DNA of 8,953 nt from Cyanobacteriota bacterium (GCA_025054735.1 JANWZG010000142.1:1-8953), one strand, 5' to 3'; counted from the first letter of the stretch, positions 1-6,595 are shown. Numbers and translations are program-made. The notes: a model not told the origin generated them from the sequence alone.

Positions 1-591
1 GCGGTTTCGCACTTTAGCGATCCCCACGGATGACCCCAAGTTGGCAGGTTTCACAAAACAGGGAGAACCTAAAGCCAGTTCTAATTCATTGCAGATTTGG
101 GCAAAGCTGTGAGCATCTGAACGAATCTGATTGCGAGTAACAGCACGATAGGCAACCTGTGGTAAGCCCGCTTGGGCAAACACAGTTTTCATAGCAATTT
201 TGTCCATACCTACAGCAGAGCCTAGTACTCCAGAGCCAACAAACGGCACTTGCATTAAGGTCAACAGGCCCTGAATGGTGCCATCTTCTCCATTAGGGCC
301 ATGGAGGACTGGAAACCAAACTTGTACTTCGGCTGCGATCGCAGGTAGCTGCCAAAGGGTTGGTGAAGCATCAGTTGAGGGCGGGAGGGGACTACCTGAT
401 GCCAATACCTGCTGTGCTGTGTCACCTGCTTGCCAGCGACCATCTTTATGGATGTAGAAGGGAATTACATCATAGTTGTCCACATTTTGACCTATGGTGA
501 GGGCACGAGCAATAGCCTGCGCCGAGCGAATAGAAACCTCATGCTCACCCGATCGTCCCCCGAATAGTAATCCTACTTTCAACGCTGCCAT
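1..591 (-). CDS. ddl: D-alanine--D-alanine ligase, N-terminal 197 residues (cut by left edge)
   Basis: Cytoplasmic ATP-grasp enzyme that joins two D-alanines for the peptidoglycan stem peptide. I translated the minus strand from an ATG at 591; it stays open to base 1, giving 197 residues of a family usually about 310-370 long. Visible marks are the N-terminal [10 protein letters not shown] motif (residues 11-20, with the Glu that contacts the first D-Ala), [12 protein letters not shown] (97-108), [12 protein letters not shown] (124-135, with the ATP-contacting Lys) and [13 protein letters not shown] (179-191, the ATP-grasp loop). The start is backed by GAAGGAG at 600-606, eight bases before the ATG. 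The C-terminal ATP and metal ligands lie outside the window, so catalytic completeness cannot be judged. It is divergent from the CNB gene at 926. The family call is near certain. Confidence 0.96.
   Translation of the reverse strand, partial: MAALKVGLLFGGRSGEHEVSIRSAQAIARALTIGQNVDNYDVIPFYIHKDGRWQAGDTAQQVLASGSPLPPSTDASPTLWQLPAIAAEVQVWFPVLHGPNGEDGTIQGLLTLMQVPFVGSGVLGSAVGMDKIAMKTVFAQAGLPQVAYRAVTRNQIRSDAHSFAQICNELELALGSPCFVKPANLGSSVGIAKVRNR
335..342. repeat. HIP1 octamer GCGATCGC
   Basis: Perfect copy of the highly iterated palindrome abundant in many cyanobacterial genomes, here inside ddl. It supports the taxonomic call. Confidence 0.9.
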
Positions 592-925
592 ACTCACCAC
601 TCCTTCCATCCATTTGAGACAAGGCGCAATGGAAATCCACTGCAACAGAAAATTGCCGCTAGCGTAGCACACATCGAGTACGTTCTCTAACGTGCTACTA
701 TTTAACGATTTCAGTGGATAAACCCTCTACGCAATTAGCACACCTCAAGCCCAGTACGGCTTACGTAAACTATGGCGGTAGCGCTAGTATTAAGCCTGTT
801 AACAACTATCCGGTTAAGGAGATAGTAAATCTGCTAGACGGAGTATAAGAGTAAGGCGGATAAGTCTTCACTAGACCGCAGTCTGCACACCTGCATCACT
901 TCGACTACACCAAACAGGGGGGATT
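592..925. other. Divergent intergenic spacer between ddl and the CNB-domain gene
   Basis: This 334-bp spacer has no convincing ORF. It must contain the start signals for both divergent genes, but I cannot pick clear -35/-10 pairs: TATAAG at 844-849 is -10-like without a good -35, and TTAACA at 799-804 lacks a good -10 partner. It holds the octamer TAGCACAC twice (665-672 and 736-743), the palindrome TTACGTAA (761-768), and a compound inverted repeat at 664-698 that is listed separately. Confidence 0.6.
664..698. repeat. Interrupted inverted repeat in the ddl/CNB spacer
   Basis: An inner hairpin ACGTT-CTCT-AACGT (680-693) is flanked by outer arms GTAGC (664-668) and GCTAC (694-698). The 3' strand AACGTGCTAC is continuous, whereas the 5' strand carries an 11-nt bulge. 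On the minus strand this lies about 75-105 nt upstream of the ddl start, so it could be part of the ddl leader or an operator. It may also be chance. Confidence 0.3.
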
Positions 926-1468
926 ATGCAAAAGTCGCTGTTTTTTCTTTGTGAGATGACAGATGCTGATATTCAGTGGTTAATGTATTCAGGGCGGCGA
1001 CTACAGCTTAATGAAGCCGAGGTGTTAGTGGAACAGGGTGTTCACGCTGATGCACTCTATATTCTTCTCACTGGCATGCTAAGTGTATGGCTAGAGGGGC
1101 CTAGTGGTAAACGCGAAGTCACACGGTTAACTAGCGGCGAGGTGATTGGGGAGATTTCATTTATCGACAGTCGGCCACCTTCAGCAACGGTGACGGCTGT
1201 GGTTCCGTCGTTGCTCCTCGCCATTCCCAAAGATTTGTTGACCAAGAAAATTTCTGCTGATGAGGGATTTGGGCTGCGTTTCTACAGAGCAATGGCCTAT
1301 TTCCTCTCTGATCGCTTGCGCACGACCATGAGCCGCATTGACTCCTTCACTGGCACAGTAACGACTTCTGCAATCCCCGATGAACCGCCGCCTAACATCA
1401 TTGCACGCCTCCCAATTGCTCAAAATCGCCTTGCTCGAATGATTAGGCAACTTCAAGCTATACGGTAG
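926..1468 (+). CDS. Stand-alone cyclic-nucleotide-binding (CRP/cNMP) domain protein
   Basis: This 180-residue protein consists mainly of one CNB beta-barrel domain (roughly residues 5-130). The fold is shown by LVEQGVHADALYILLTGMLSV (34-54), the G70s turn with GE at 75-76, and the phosphate-cassette-like RPPSATVTA (83-91), followed by helix material (112-138). There is no C-terminal HTH as in CRP or NtcA, and no kinase, channel or cyclase domain. The tail from about 140 is a Pro/Thr linker plus a basic segment (160-180, several Arg). The cassette Arg that contacts the cyclic phosphate in PKA and CRP is replaced by Pro85, so canonical cAMP/cGMP binding is doubtful. The start is supported by AGGGGGGATT directly before the ATG. 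The gene is divergent from ddl and convergent with the PBP gene. Specific role unknown; a protein-interaction or sensory module is possible. Confidence 0.88.
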   Translation: MQKSLFFLCEMTDADIQWLMYSGRRLQLNEAEVLVEQGVHADALYILLTGMLSVWLEGPSGKREVTRLTSGEVIGEISFIDSRPPSATVTAVVPSLLLAIPKDLLTKKISADEGFGLRFYRAMAYFLSDRLRTTMSRIDSFTGTVTTSAIPDEPPPNIIARLPIAQNRLARMIRQLQAIR

Positions 1469-1498
1469 TTGACACGACCATAGGTAGCCGTCCTGTAA

Positions 1499-3949
1499 TC
1501 AATTTTGTAGTTCGGTTGGCGATGGGAATGCGCTTGCATCAGGTATAGAGGGGGCTGCACTAGGCGGTGGCGGCGAAGTGACAGGATTGCCAGAATTAGA
1601 CGGGACGATCGGATCCTCAGCAGGAGGCGGCACATCAGGTGTACTGGGTTGGACATTCTGCGGAGATGGAGAAGCACTACCCGGCACATCACTAGAGCCA
1701 TCTGGGGCTTTGTTGACATCAACACTAGGAGAAGCCGTAGGCACAGCAGGCACTTGACGCTTACTGGGGTCGTTCCATCCTGAGGGCTTTGCGTCAGCAC
1801 TAGTTACTCGGACATTACGAATAGGCTTTGGCTTGATTTTAGCCTTCCAGTTTGCAATATCCGGCAATTTGGGAAATGGCTGCACACTCATGCCCTTAGT
1901 CACTTCTTGCATAAACTGCCGCCATACAAAAGCCGCCGTTGCACTAGCGCCCCAAGTTGGGGTGTTGTCATCATTGCCTAGCCAGATACCAGTCACTAAC
2001 TGGGGAATGTAGCCAATGAACCACAGGTCTCTGGCATTCTCACTGGTGCCAGTTTTGCCAGCAACGGGGCGATCGTTCAACTGTGCTAGGTAACCAGTGC
2101 CACCTGTCACAACACTCTGCAACATCCACGTCACAATAGCGGCTGTCCCTTTATCAATAGCTTGCACTGGCTTAAGAGAAGCAGCATCAAACAGTATCTT
2201 GCCATTGCGATCAATAATCCGCCTAACACCGTGGACTTTGACATGTCGTCCCTCAGCCGCTAACGTGCCATAGGCACTAGTAATCTCCAACAGATTGGTT
2301 TCTGAGCTACCCAAGGCTAGGGAATAGGCAGGCACCAACTTAGAGTCAATCCCCATCCGACGAGCAACCTCAATGACGGTATCGAACCCTAACTCAACCA
2401 GTACCTTTACAGCGACAACGTTGACTGAGTTAGCGAGAGCATCTTTGATTGAAATCCAGCCTGCATGTTTGCGATTGGCGTTCAGCGGTTCATAGCCATC
2501 AATCTTGTAGGGGGCATCCAAGTAAGTGTCGTAGGGAGAAAAGCCCGCTTCGATCGCCGTGGCATAGACAAAGGTCTTAAAGGTAGAACCAGGCTGACGT
2601 TGTGCTTGGCTAGCACGGTTAAACTGACTTTTCTTAAAATCTCCACCACCAACAAGTGCCTTGATCTCACCCGTTTGGGGGTCGATCGCCACTAATGCTG
2701 CCTGACTGAATCCCTGCCCAGGCCCATCCAAATTAATGGCATCTCGCACAACTTTTTCGCCCAACGCCTGCCACTTTAAATCCACGGTAGTTTCCACCGT
2801 TAGGCCACCGGCTTCGATCGCTTCTGCGGAGATATATCGAGGTAGTTCCTGCTGAACGTAGGTTGTGAAATAGGGATAGTTCACAATCAGACGCTTCGGG
2901 AGCTTGGGGTTCAGTCCTAAGGGCGTAGCCTTGGCTGCTTCTGCCTCAGTTGTCGTGATAAACCCTTCTTGCTCCATCAAATCCAGCACGATGTTGCGGC
3001 GTTCTAGAGCTGCTTCGGGATTGACTAGTGGCGAGTAATCACTAGGAGCTGGTGCCAGCCCAGCAATCATCGCCATCTCTGGTAGTGTGAGCTGATCTAC
3101 AGATTTGCCGAAATAAACCCAAGCAGCATCGGCAACACCATAGGCCCCAGAGCCAAGATAAACCAGATTCAGATAACGTTCCATGATCTGGTCTTTGGCT
3201 AGATCTTGTTCAATTTTCTTGGCAAGCATCGCCTCCCTCAGCTTGCGTCCAATGCTGCGCTCTTGATTCAAGAACACCATGCGTGCTAGCTGCTGGGTAA
3301 TGGTGCTGCCACCTTCCCGTACTTCTCCAGCTTGAATGTTGGTGACGATGGCTCGCATCACCCCTTGGTAATCCACACCGTCATGGTCATAGAAGCGCCG
3401 ATCTTCTGAAGCAACAAAGGCATTAATTAACTGCTGAGGAGTAGCCCAAATCTTCAGTTCCTCGTGGGTTGCAGGCCCCAACTGCTGCAAAATAGTACCA
3501 TCACTAGCCTTGACTGTAATAGTGCCATCCCGCTTGTAAAGCAGCACAGTTGTTGTATCTGGTAAGGCTGCTTCTAGCCGTTGCCAACCATCATAGACAG
3601 CAACAGCACCAGCACCCGCTATCATCAAACTGCTCCAAAACAAAACTCGCAGGTAGAAGATACTGGTTAACGGCTGTCGCATTACCTTAGCAACGTTTTG
3701 CCCTAAGGAGCGAGCACCCGTAATGACGGTTTCAGAAACCCTATGGAAAATCTGTTGAGGGAAGGCCGAAGTCCTAACGGGCGGATAGACGGATGGCGGT
3801 CGGTGACGCTTAGGGAAAGAGTCTAAGTAATTAGCGTTTTCATCGAGGGGATGGGGATGAGATTGGTAAGCACTGTTCCCAAACGGCAAGCGATCGGAGT
3901 CGTAATCATCCTGTTGACTGGCTGAAACATTTTTGTTTGACTTGACCAC
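1499..3949 (-). CDS. mrcA: Class A penicillin-binding protein (PBP1A-type bifunctional transglycosylase/transpeptidase)
   Basis: This 816-residue protein polymerises lipid II and cross-links stem peptides on the periplasmic face of the inner membrane. In order it has a hydrophilic cytoplasmic N-terminus (1-95) and one membrane anchor (about 97-118). The GT51 domain follows, with catalytic ASEDRRFYDHDG (E182), EGGSTITQQLAR (212-223) and ERYLNLVYLG (E257). The transpeptidase domain has the SxxK motif STFK (S455, K458), SVN (508-510) and KTGT (632-635), so both activities look intact. A long Pro/Ser-rich tail (about 732-816) closes the protein. The start is GTG: an in-frame TGA lies two codons upstream, GAGG sits seven bases before the GTG, and the next in-frame ATG would cut into the membrane anchor region. 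It lies downstream of chlG on the same strand, but 208 bp away. The symbol mrcA is a family-level choice; cyanobacteria carry several class A paralogues. Confidence 0.95.
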   Translation of the reverse strand: MVKSNKNVSASQQDDYDSDRLPFGNSAYQSHPHPLDENANYLDSFPKRHRPPSVYPPVRTSAFPQQIFHRVSETVITGARSLGQNVAKVMRQPLTSIFYLRVLFWSSLMIAGAGAVAVYDGWQRLEAALPDTTTVLLYKRDGTITVKASDGTILQQLGPATHEELKIWATPQQLINAFVASEDRRFYDHDGVDYQGVMRAIVTNIQAGEVREGGSTITQQLARMVFLNQERSIGRKLREAMLAKKIEQDLAKDQIMERYLNLVYLGSGAYGVADAAWVYFGKSVDQLTLPEMAMIAGLAPAPSDYSPLVNPEAALERRNIVLDLMEQEGFITTTEAEAAKATPLGLNPKLPKRLIVNYPYFTTYVQQELPRYISAEAIEAGGLTVETTVDLKWQALGEKVVRDAINLDGPGQGFSQAALVAIDPQTGEIKALVGGGDFKKSQFNRASQAQRQPGSTFKTFVYATAIEAGFSPYDTYLDAPYKIDGYEPLNANRKHAGWISIKDALANSVNVVAVKVLVELGFDTVIEVARRMGIDSKLVPAYSLALGSSETNLLEITSAYGTLAAEGRHVKVHGVRRIIDRNGKILFDAASLKPVQAIDKGTAAIVTWMLQSVVTGGTGYLAQLNDRPVAGKTGTSENARDLWFIGYIPQLVTGIWLGNDDNTPTWGASATAAFVWRQFMQEVTKGMSVQPFPKLPDIANWKAKIKPKPIRNVRVTSADAKPSGWNDPSKRQVPAVPTASPSVDVNKAPDGSSDVPGSASPSPQNVQPSTPDVPPPAEDPIVPSNSGNPVTSPPPPSAAPSIPDASAFPSPTELQN

Positions 3950-3968
3950 TACTCACCCTCACTTCGCT

Positions 3969-3986
3969 ATCCAAACTAGCTTGGAT
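3969..3986 (-). promoter_or_regulatory. Imperfect palindrome just upstream of the PBP start
   Basis: Sixteen of 18 positions are symmetric, with arms ATCCAA and TTGGAT around a CTAG centre. In the minus-strand RNA it would form a 7-bp stem (closing G-U pair) with a CUAG tetraloop. It ends about 20 nt before the GTG and just upstream of the GAGG ribosome site, so it could act as an operator or influence translation of the PBP. Function is inferred only from position and symmetry. Confidence 0.35.
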
Positions 3987-4041
3987 TATCCCTATCCAGA
4001 TTACCTGGGATCAGGCTGCACATTTATCGGTATGACAAGCA

Positions 4042-4063
4042 AACCGTTACCAGTGTAACGGTT
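4042..4063 (-). terminator. Hairpin downstream of chlG, possible terminator
   Basis: This is a perfect 9-bp inverted repeat, AACCGTTAC-CAGT-GTAACGGTT. In minus-strand sense it is followed by a mixed T-rich run (TTTGCTTGT) rather than a clean T-tract. It lies about 95 bp after the chlG stop and 93 bp before the PBP start, so it could end chlG transcripts. It overlaps a further GTTAC half-site, so an operator role for the PBP gene is equally possible. Confidence 0.4.
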
Positions 4064-4068
4064 GTTAC
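4046..4068. repeat. Three alternating GTTAC/GTAAC half-sites with 9-bp period
   Basis: GTTAC (4046-4050), GTAAC (4055-4059) and GTTAC (4064-4068) are each separated by 4 nt. Two mutually exclusive hairpins are therefore possible. The last two half-sites form GTA-N8-TAC (4055-4068), which matches the minimal NtcA-box consensus. No -10 box lies at the usual 22-23-nt spacing toward the PBP gene; the nearest, GATAAA, is about 26 nt away. Confidence 0.4.
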
Positions 4069-4157
4069 AAATTGTCTAAAAAGTCAGATCATCAGCATAC
4101 CAAATTTAATGCCTCATATCCCAACCACGATGCCGAGCCAACACCTTAGCAGGCAAC

Positions 4158-5150
4158 TTATGACACACCAGCATGACCGATCGCTAACGCTGTCACCAAC
4201 ATGCCTAGCACCAAAAACGGCTGGGCACTTGCTTGGTACTTCACATCATTCTCTAGGGGATTCCGGAGAAAGTACATGTCTTGAAAGGTAATCTGGGGAA
4301 TCACCAGTAGCAGCAAAATCGTCGCATAGAGGTTCTGGCGTAGGCTAACCAAGTAAGCTGCCACGCCAACCTGAAAAACATCAATCATCAACACACAAAT
4401 CCAGGCTGCTGTTGTAACACCAAACATAACAGGCAGAGACTTTAGCCCCAGTTGGCGATCGCCCTCAACGCTCTTGAAATCGTTGACAATGGCAATACCC
4501 AACCCAGCCAGGCTGTAAAACAAGGTAAAAATCACGATCGTCGCATTTAGCTCACCAAACAGAGCATGACCTGTGCACCATGGCAGGGTAATGTAGCTAG
4601 CTCCCAAGGCATAGTTGCCTAACCAGCCATTTTGCTTTAGCTTCAAGGGCGGTGCTGAGTAGATATAGGCCAAGAATGCTCCAATGACCGATATTGTGGT
4701 GATTGTTGGGTAGGTATGGCCTGCCCAGACATCCAAGCCATAGGCCAGTGCAATTCCTGCCACCAGCAACACAACAATCTGAGTCACCACCTGAGGCACG
4801 GAAATAGCTCCGGAAGGAATAGGGCGGTAGGGTTCATTAATGGCATCGATTTCTCGATCGTAGAAATCATTCAGCGTTTGGGTATAGCCCGCCATCAACG
4901 GCCCTGACAAGAACATGCAAGCAGCCGCTACTAGCACATGTTCTATCTTCCAAACATAACCACCGCCTGAAGCAGCTCCACAGACAACACCCCACATTAA
5001 GGGAATCCAGGTGATGGGCTTCATCAATTGCAGGCGAATCTTCCAGATGGAACTCTCTCCCGCCTTAGCTCCCTTCATCCCTAACAATTGTCGCGCTGTA
5101 GCTGTGCGGTCAGACGAGGTTGGTGGCTGAGATGATGTAGGGTCGAGCAT
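4158..5150 (-). CDS. chlG: Chlorophyll synthase ChlG (chlorophyll a synthase)
   Basis: Integral thylakoid-membrane UbiA-family prenyltransferase that esterifies chlorophyllide a with phytyl or geranylgeranyl diphosphate, the last step of chlorophyll a synthesis. From the ATG at 5150 it is 330 residues, close to other cyanobacterial ChlG proteins. Diagnostic marks are ARQLLGMKGA near the N-terminus and the first Asp-rich motif NDFYDREIDAINEPYRPIPSG (94-114). The second motif, NDFKSVEGDRQLGLKSLPV, spans 223-241 and FQDMYFLRNPLENDVKYQA lies near the C-terminus, with many hydrophobic helices between. An in-frame ATG at 5174 would add eight residues; I prefer 5150 because AAGGAG precedes it, though the upstream start has an AAGG close by. 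The gene is divergent from the hydrolase gene at 5295, with a 144-bp shared spacer. Confidence 0.97.
   Translation of the reverse strand: MLDPTSSQPPTSSDRTATARQLLGMKGAKAGESSIWKIRLQLMKPITWIPLMWGVVCGAASGGGYVWKIEHVLVAAACMFLSGPLMAGYTQTLNDFYDREIDAINEPYRPIPSGAISVPQVVTQIVVLLVAGIALAYGLDVWAGHTYPTITTISVIGAFLAYIYSAPPLKLKQNGWLGNYALGASYITLPWCTGHALFGELNATIVIFTLFYSLAGLGIAIVNDFKSVEGDRQLGLKSLPVMFGVTTAAWICVLMIDVFQVGVAAYLVSLRQNLYATILLLLVIPQITFQDMYFLRNPLENDVKYQASAQPFLVLGMLVTALAIGHAGVS
4455..4462. repeat. HIP1 octamer within GGCGATCGCC
   Basis: Perfect copy inside chlG, with the extended 10-bp palindrome form common in cyanobacteria. Confidence 0.9.
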
Positions 5151-5154
5151 AAGA

Positions 5155-5160
5155 CTCCTT
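5155..5160 (-). promoter_or_regulatory. Ribosome binding site favouring the inner chlG start
   Basis: AAGGAG is followed by TCTT and then the ATG at 5150. The match to anti-SD is strong but the spacing is short (4 nt). The competing ATG at 5174 has AAAGG three bases upstream, which is weaker, so the inner start is preferred but not proven. Confidence 0.5.
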
Positions 5161-5195
5161 GCCGTGCAGGACATTGACCTTTAGGATACCAAATT

Positions 5196-5216
5196 CATTG
5201 TCATTCCATGACTGAA
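5196..5216. repeat. Inverted repeat in the chlG upstream region
   Basis: GTCAT-TCC-ATGAC (5200-5212) is a perfect 5-bp-arm palindrome. The outer bases TTCA (starting about 5194) and TGAA (5213-5216) extend the symmetry across a 2-nt bulge. It lies about 45-65 bp upstream of the preferred chlG start, a plausible place for regulator binding. Weak evidence. Confidence 0.25.
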
Positions 5217-5234
5217 TCATCCCAGGTAGAGGTA

Positions 5235-5264
5235 TTGCCGATCATCCTGACTTAGTGTTAAAAT
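5235..5264 (+). promoter_or_regulatory. Predicted sigma70-type promoter of the nicotinamidase-like gene
   Basis: The -35 candidate is TTGCCG (5235-5240) and the -10 is TAAAAT (5259-5264), with an 18-bp spacer. This would start transcription near 5271, leaving a leader of about 24 nt with AGGA at 5281-5284 before the ATG at 5295. The spacing fits; the -35 match is 4 of 6. Confidence 0.45.
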
Positions 5265-5272
5265 TACACTAA
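5252..5272. promoter_or_regulatory. Perfect palindrome TTAGTGT-N7-ACACTAA, candidate operator
   Basis: Seven-base arms (5252-5258 and 5266-5272) match perfectly around the A/T-rich centre TAAAATT. The element covers the predicted -10 box and transcription start of the downstream hydrolase gene, the classical position for a repressor site. The GT-N7-AC core is the layout I recall for NrtR, the Nudix-related repressor of NAD metabolism genes, known in Synechocystis. The link to NrtR is inference; the symmetry is directly visible. It could also act on the divergent chlG promoter. Confidence 0.5.
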
Positions 5273-5294
5273 ACTACCCTAGGACATCACGACT

Positions 5295-6344
5295 ATGACC
5301 ACACTAACTACAACTGAGCTGCCCTTGCCATCCCATTTTGACCCCAAGCGAGTCAGCGAAGTCTGGCGTGTTCCTTACCAAGAGCGAGCTGCCGATGCCG
5401 AGGCTTGGGCAAAGCGTTGGAATTTGCAACCGGCTGCTAAGGACAAAACTCGCATTTGCTTAATGGCGATCGACGTGCAAAACACTTTCTGCATCCCTGG
5501 TTATGAGTTATTTGTGGGTGGCAGCTCTGGGATGGGTGCCGTGGAAGACAACATCCGCCTTTGTGAGTTCATTTACCGGAATCTGGGCCTGCTGACCGAA
5601 ATTGCCCCAACTATGGACACCCACACCGCCATGCAAATTTTTCATCCCATGTTTTGGGTCAACGATGCTGGCGAACACCCTGCACCCATGACCATGATTA
5701 CCCTCGATGATGTGCAAAAAGGCGTGTGGAAAGTCAATCCTGGTATTGCCTATAGCTTGGCAAAGGGGAACTATCTAGGATTGCAGGCCCATGCCCAGCA
5801 TTATGCCCAAACCCTTAGTAATGAGGGCAAATATCCCCTCACAATCTGGCCTTACCACTCTATGTTGGGGGGAATTGGTCATGCGCTTGTCTCTGCTGTA
5901 GAAGAGGCAATGTTTTTCCACTGCATAGCCCGCCATAGCCAAACGGGCTTTGAAATCAAAGGGGGCAACCCACTGACGGAAAATTACTCAGTGCTTCGCC
6001 CAGAGGTATTGGATGGTGCTGATGGCCGCCCTATTGCCCAGAAAAATACTCGGTTCATTCAAAAATTGTTAGACTTTGATGCTGTGATCATTGCTGGACA
6101 AGCAAAGAGTCACTGCGTTGCCTGGACAATCGATGATCTGTTAACGGAAATTTTGACAAAGGATCCAGCCCTTGCTCAGAAGGTTTATCTGCTAGATGAT
6201 TGCACCTCGCCTGTGGTTGTCCCTGGGGTTGTGGACTTTACTGAGCAGGCCAATGCAGCATTTCAACGGTTCGCCCAAGCAGGGATGCACATTGTCAAGT
6301 CTACGGATCCGATCGTGACTTGGCCAGGACTAGCCCTTCGTTAG
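5295..6344 (+). CDS. Isochorismatase-superfamily cysteine hydrolase, nicotinamidase-like
   Basis: A 349-residue cytoplasmic hydrolase; no signal peptide or membrane segment is seen. The isochorismatase/nicotinamidase core carries a full putative triad: D60 in [11 protein letters not shown]222 in [13 protein letters not shown] and C274 in [11 protein letters not shown]. The metal-site pattern of nicotinamidases is also present, with D108 and H110 in MDTH and H188 in IWPYHS. This favours an amide hydrolase such as nicotinamidase (nicotinamide to nicotinate) over true isochorismatase, but the substrate is not determined. At 349 residues it is far longer than the usual 180-220: extra material lies at 1-50, about 120-180 and 190-215. 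It has its own likely promoter and palindromic operator. It precedes ado by 251 bp on the same strand and is probably a separate unit. Confidence 0.85.
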   Translation: MTTLTTTELPLPSHFDPKRVSEVWRVPYQERAADAEAWAKRWNLQPAAKDKTRICLMAIDVQNTFCIPGYELFVGGSSGMGAVEDNIRLCEFIYRNLGLLTEIAPTMDTHTAMQIFHPMFWVNDAGEHPAPMTMITLDDVQKGVWKVNPGIAYSLAKGNYLGLQAHAQHYAQTLSNEGKYPLTIWPYHSMLGGIGHALVSAVEEAMFFHCIARHSQTGFEIKGGNPLTENYSVLRPEVLDGADGRPIAQKNTRFIQKLLDFDAVIIAGQAKSHCVAWTIDDLLTEILTKDPALAQKVYLLDDCTSPVVVPGVVDFTEQANAAFQRFAQAGMHIVKSTDPIVTWPGLALR

Positions 6345-6369
6345 AGACTAGCCAACCTCAAGCCTCGAC

Positions 6370-6397
6370 CATGGCAGCCTCTCCCAACACTGCCATG
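6370..6397 (+). terminator. Inverted repeat after the nicotinamidase-like gene, weak terminator candidate
   Basis: Perfect 8-bp arms CATGGCAG and CTGCCATG enclose a 12-nt loop, 25 bp past the stop codon. The sequence after it (CTGTTTACTC) lacks a real T-tract, so intrinsic termination would be weak. It is the only clear stem between this gene and ado. Confidence 0.35.
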
Positions 6398-6532
6398 CTG
6401 TTTACTCATAACTCCATAGATGCATCATCAACGATTCTTATCAGGGCAGATGTTAAAAATGCTTAAAGTAAGGGTAAATTGTAATGTGGTTTAACATTCA
6501 TTCCTATAGGATTGACGAAGGCTACGACTAGT

Positions 6533-6543
6533 GCAACCGTTGC
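6533..6543. repeat. Short palindrome GCAAC-C-GTTGC upstream of ado
   Basis: Five-base arms surround a single central base, 53-63 bp before the ado ATG and directly ahead of the tandem repeat at 6547. It is a possible regulator site in the ado leader or promoter; it may be chance. Confidence 0.25.
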
Positions 6544-6546
6544 CTA

Positions 6547-6572
6547 GGTGAACCCTCTTGGTGAACCCTTTT
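6547..6572 (+). repeat. 13-bp tandem direct repeat in the ado upstream region
   Basis: Two abutting copies, GGTGAACCCTCTT (6547-6559) and GGTGAACCCTTTT (6560-6572), differ at one position. They end 23 bp before the ado ATG and 7 bp before its AGGAG ribosome site (6580-6584). The placement suggests either a regulator site with two half-sites or a leader feature. No coding frame crosses it. Confidence 0.6.
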
Positions 6573-6595
6573 TGTGATTAGGAGTTATCAGATCT

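Noticed and set aside
275..457. Overlapping short ORFs on both strands within ddl
   Set aside because: The minus-strand Ddl frame is open throughout with conserved motifs; these are shadows.
1181..1456. Minus-strand 91-aa ORF inside the CNB gene
   Set aside because: It lies wholly antisense to a well supported gene, with no ribosome site or recognisable domain.
1469..1498. Terminator between the convergent CNB and PBP genes
   Set aside because: Only 30 bp, and no convincing stem-loop or T-tract is visible.
1453..1800. Minus-strand 115-aa ORF overlapping the end of the PBP gene
   Set aside because: It is an out-of-frame shadow of the biased Pro/Ser-coding tail, overlaps the CNB gene end, has low-complexity composition and no family marks.
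4022..4068. NtcA-activated class II promoter for the PBP gene
   Set aside because: GTA-N8-TAC is present, but the nearest -10-like GATAAA is about 26 nt away rather than 22-23, and the pattern is common by chance.
4109..4291. Plus-strand 60-aa ORF across the chlG 3' end
   Set aside because: Mostly antisense to conserved ChlG codons, with no ribosome site and no recognisable motif.
5151..5174. Eight-residue N-terminal extension of ChlG from the ATG at 5174
   Set aside because: Possible, but the inner ATG has the better AAGGAG, and the extra residues add no family-conserved sequence.
6512..6550. TTGACG (6512-6517) as the -35 of an ado promoter
   Set aside because: No acceptable -10 hexamer lies 16-18 bp downstream; alternatives such as TAAATT (6475-6480) or TATAGG (6505-6510) are also weak, so no promoter is called.
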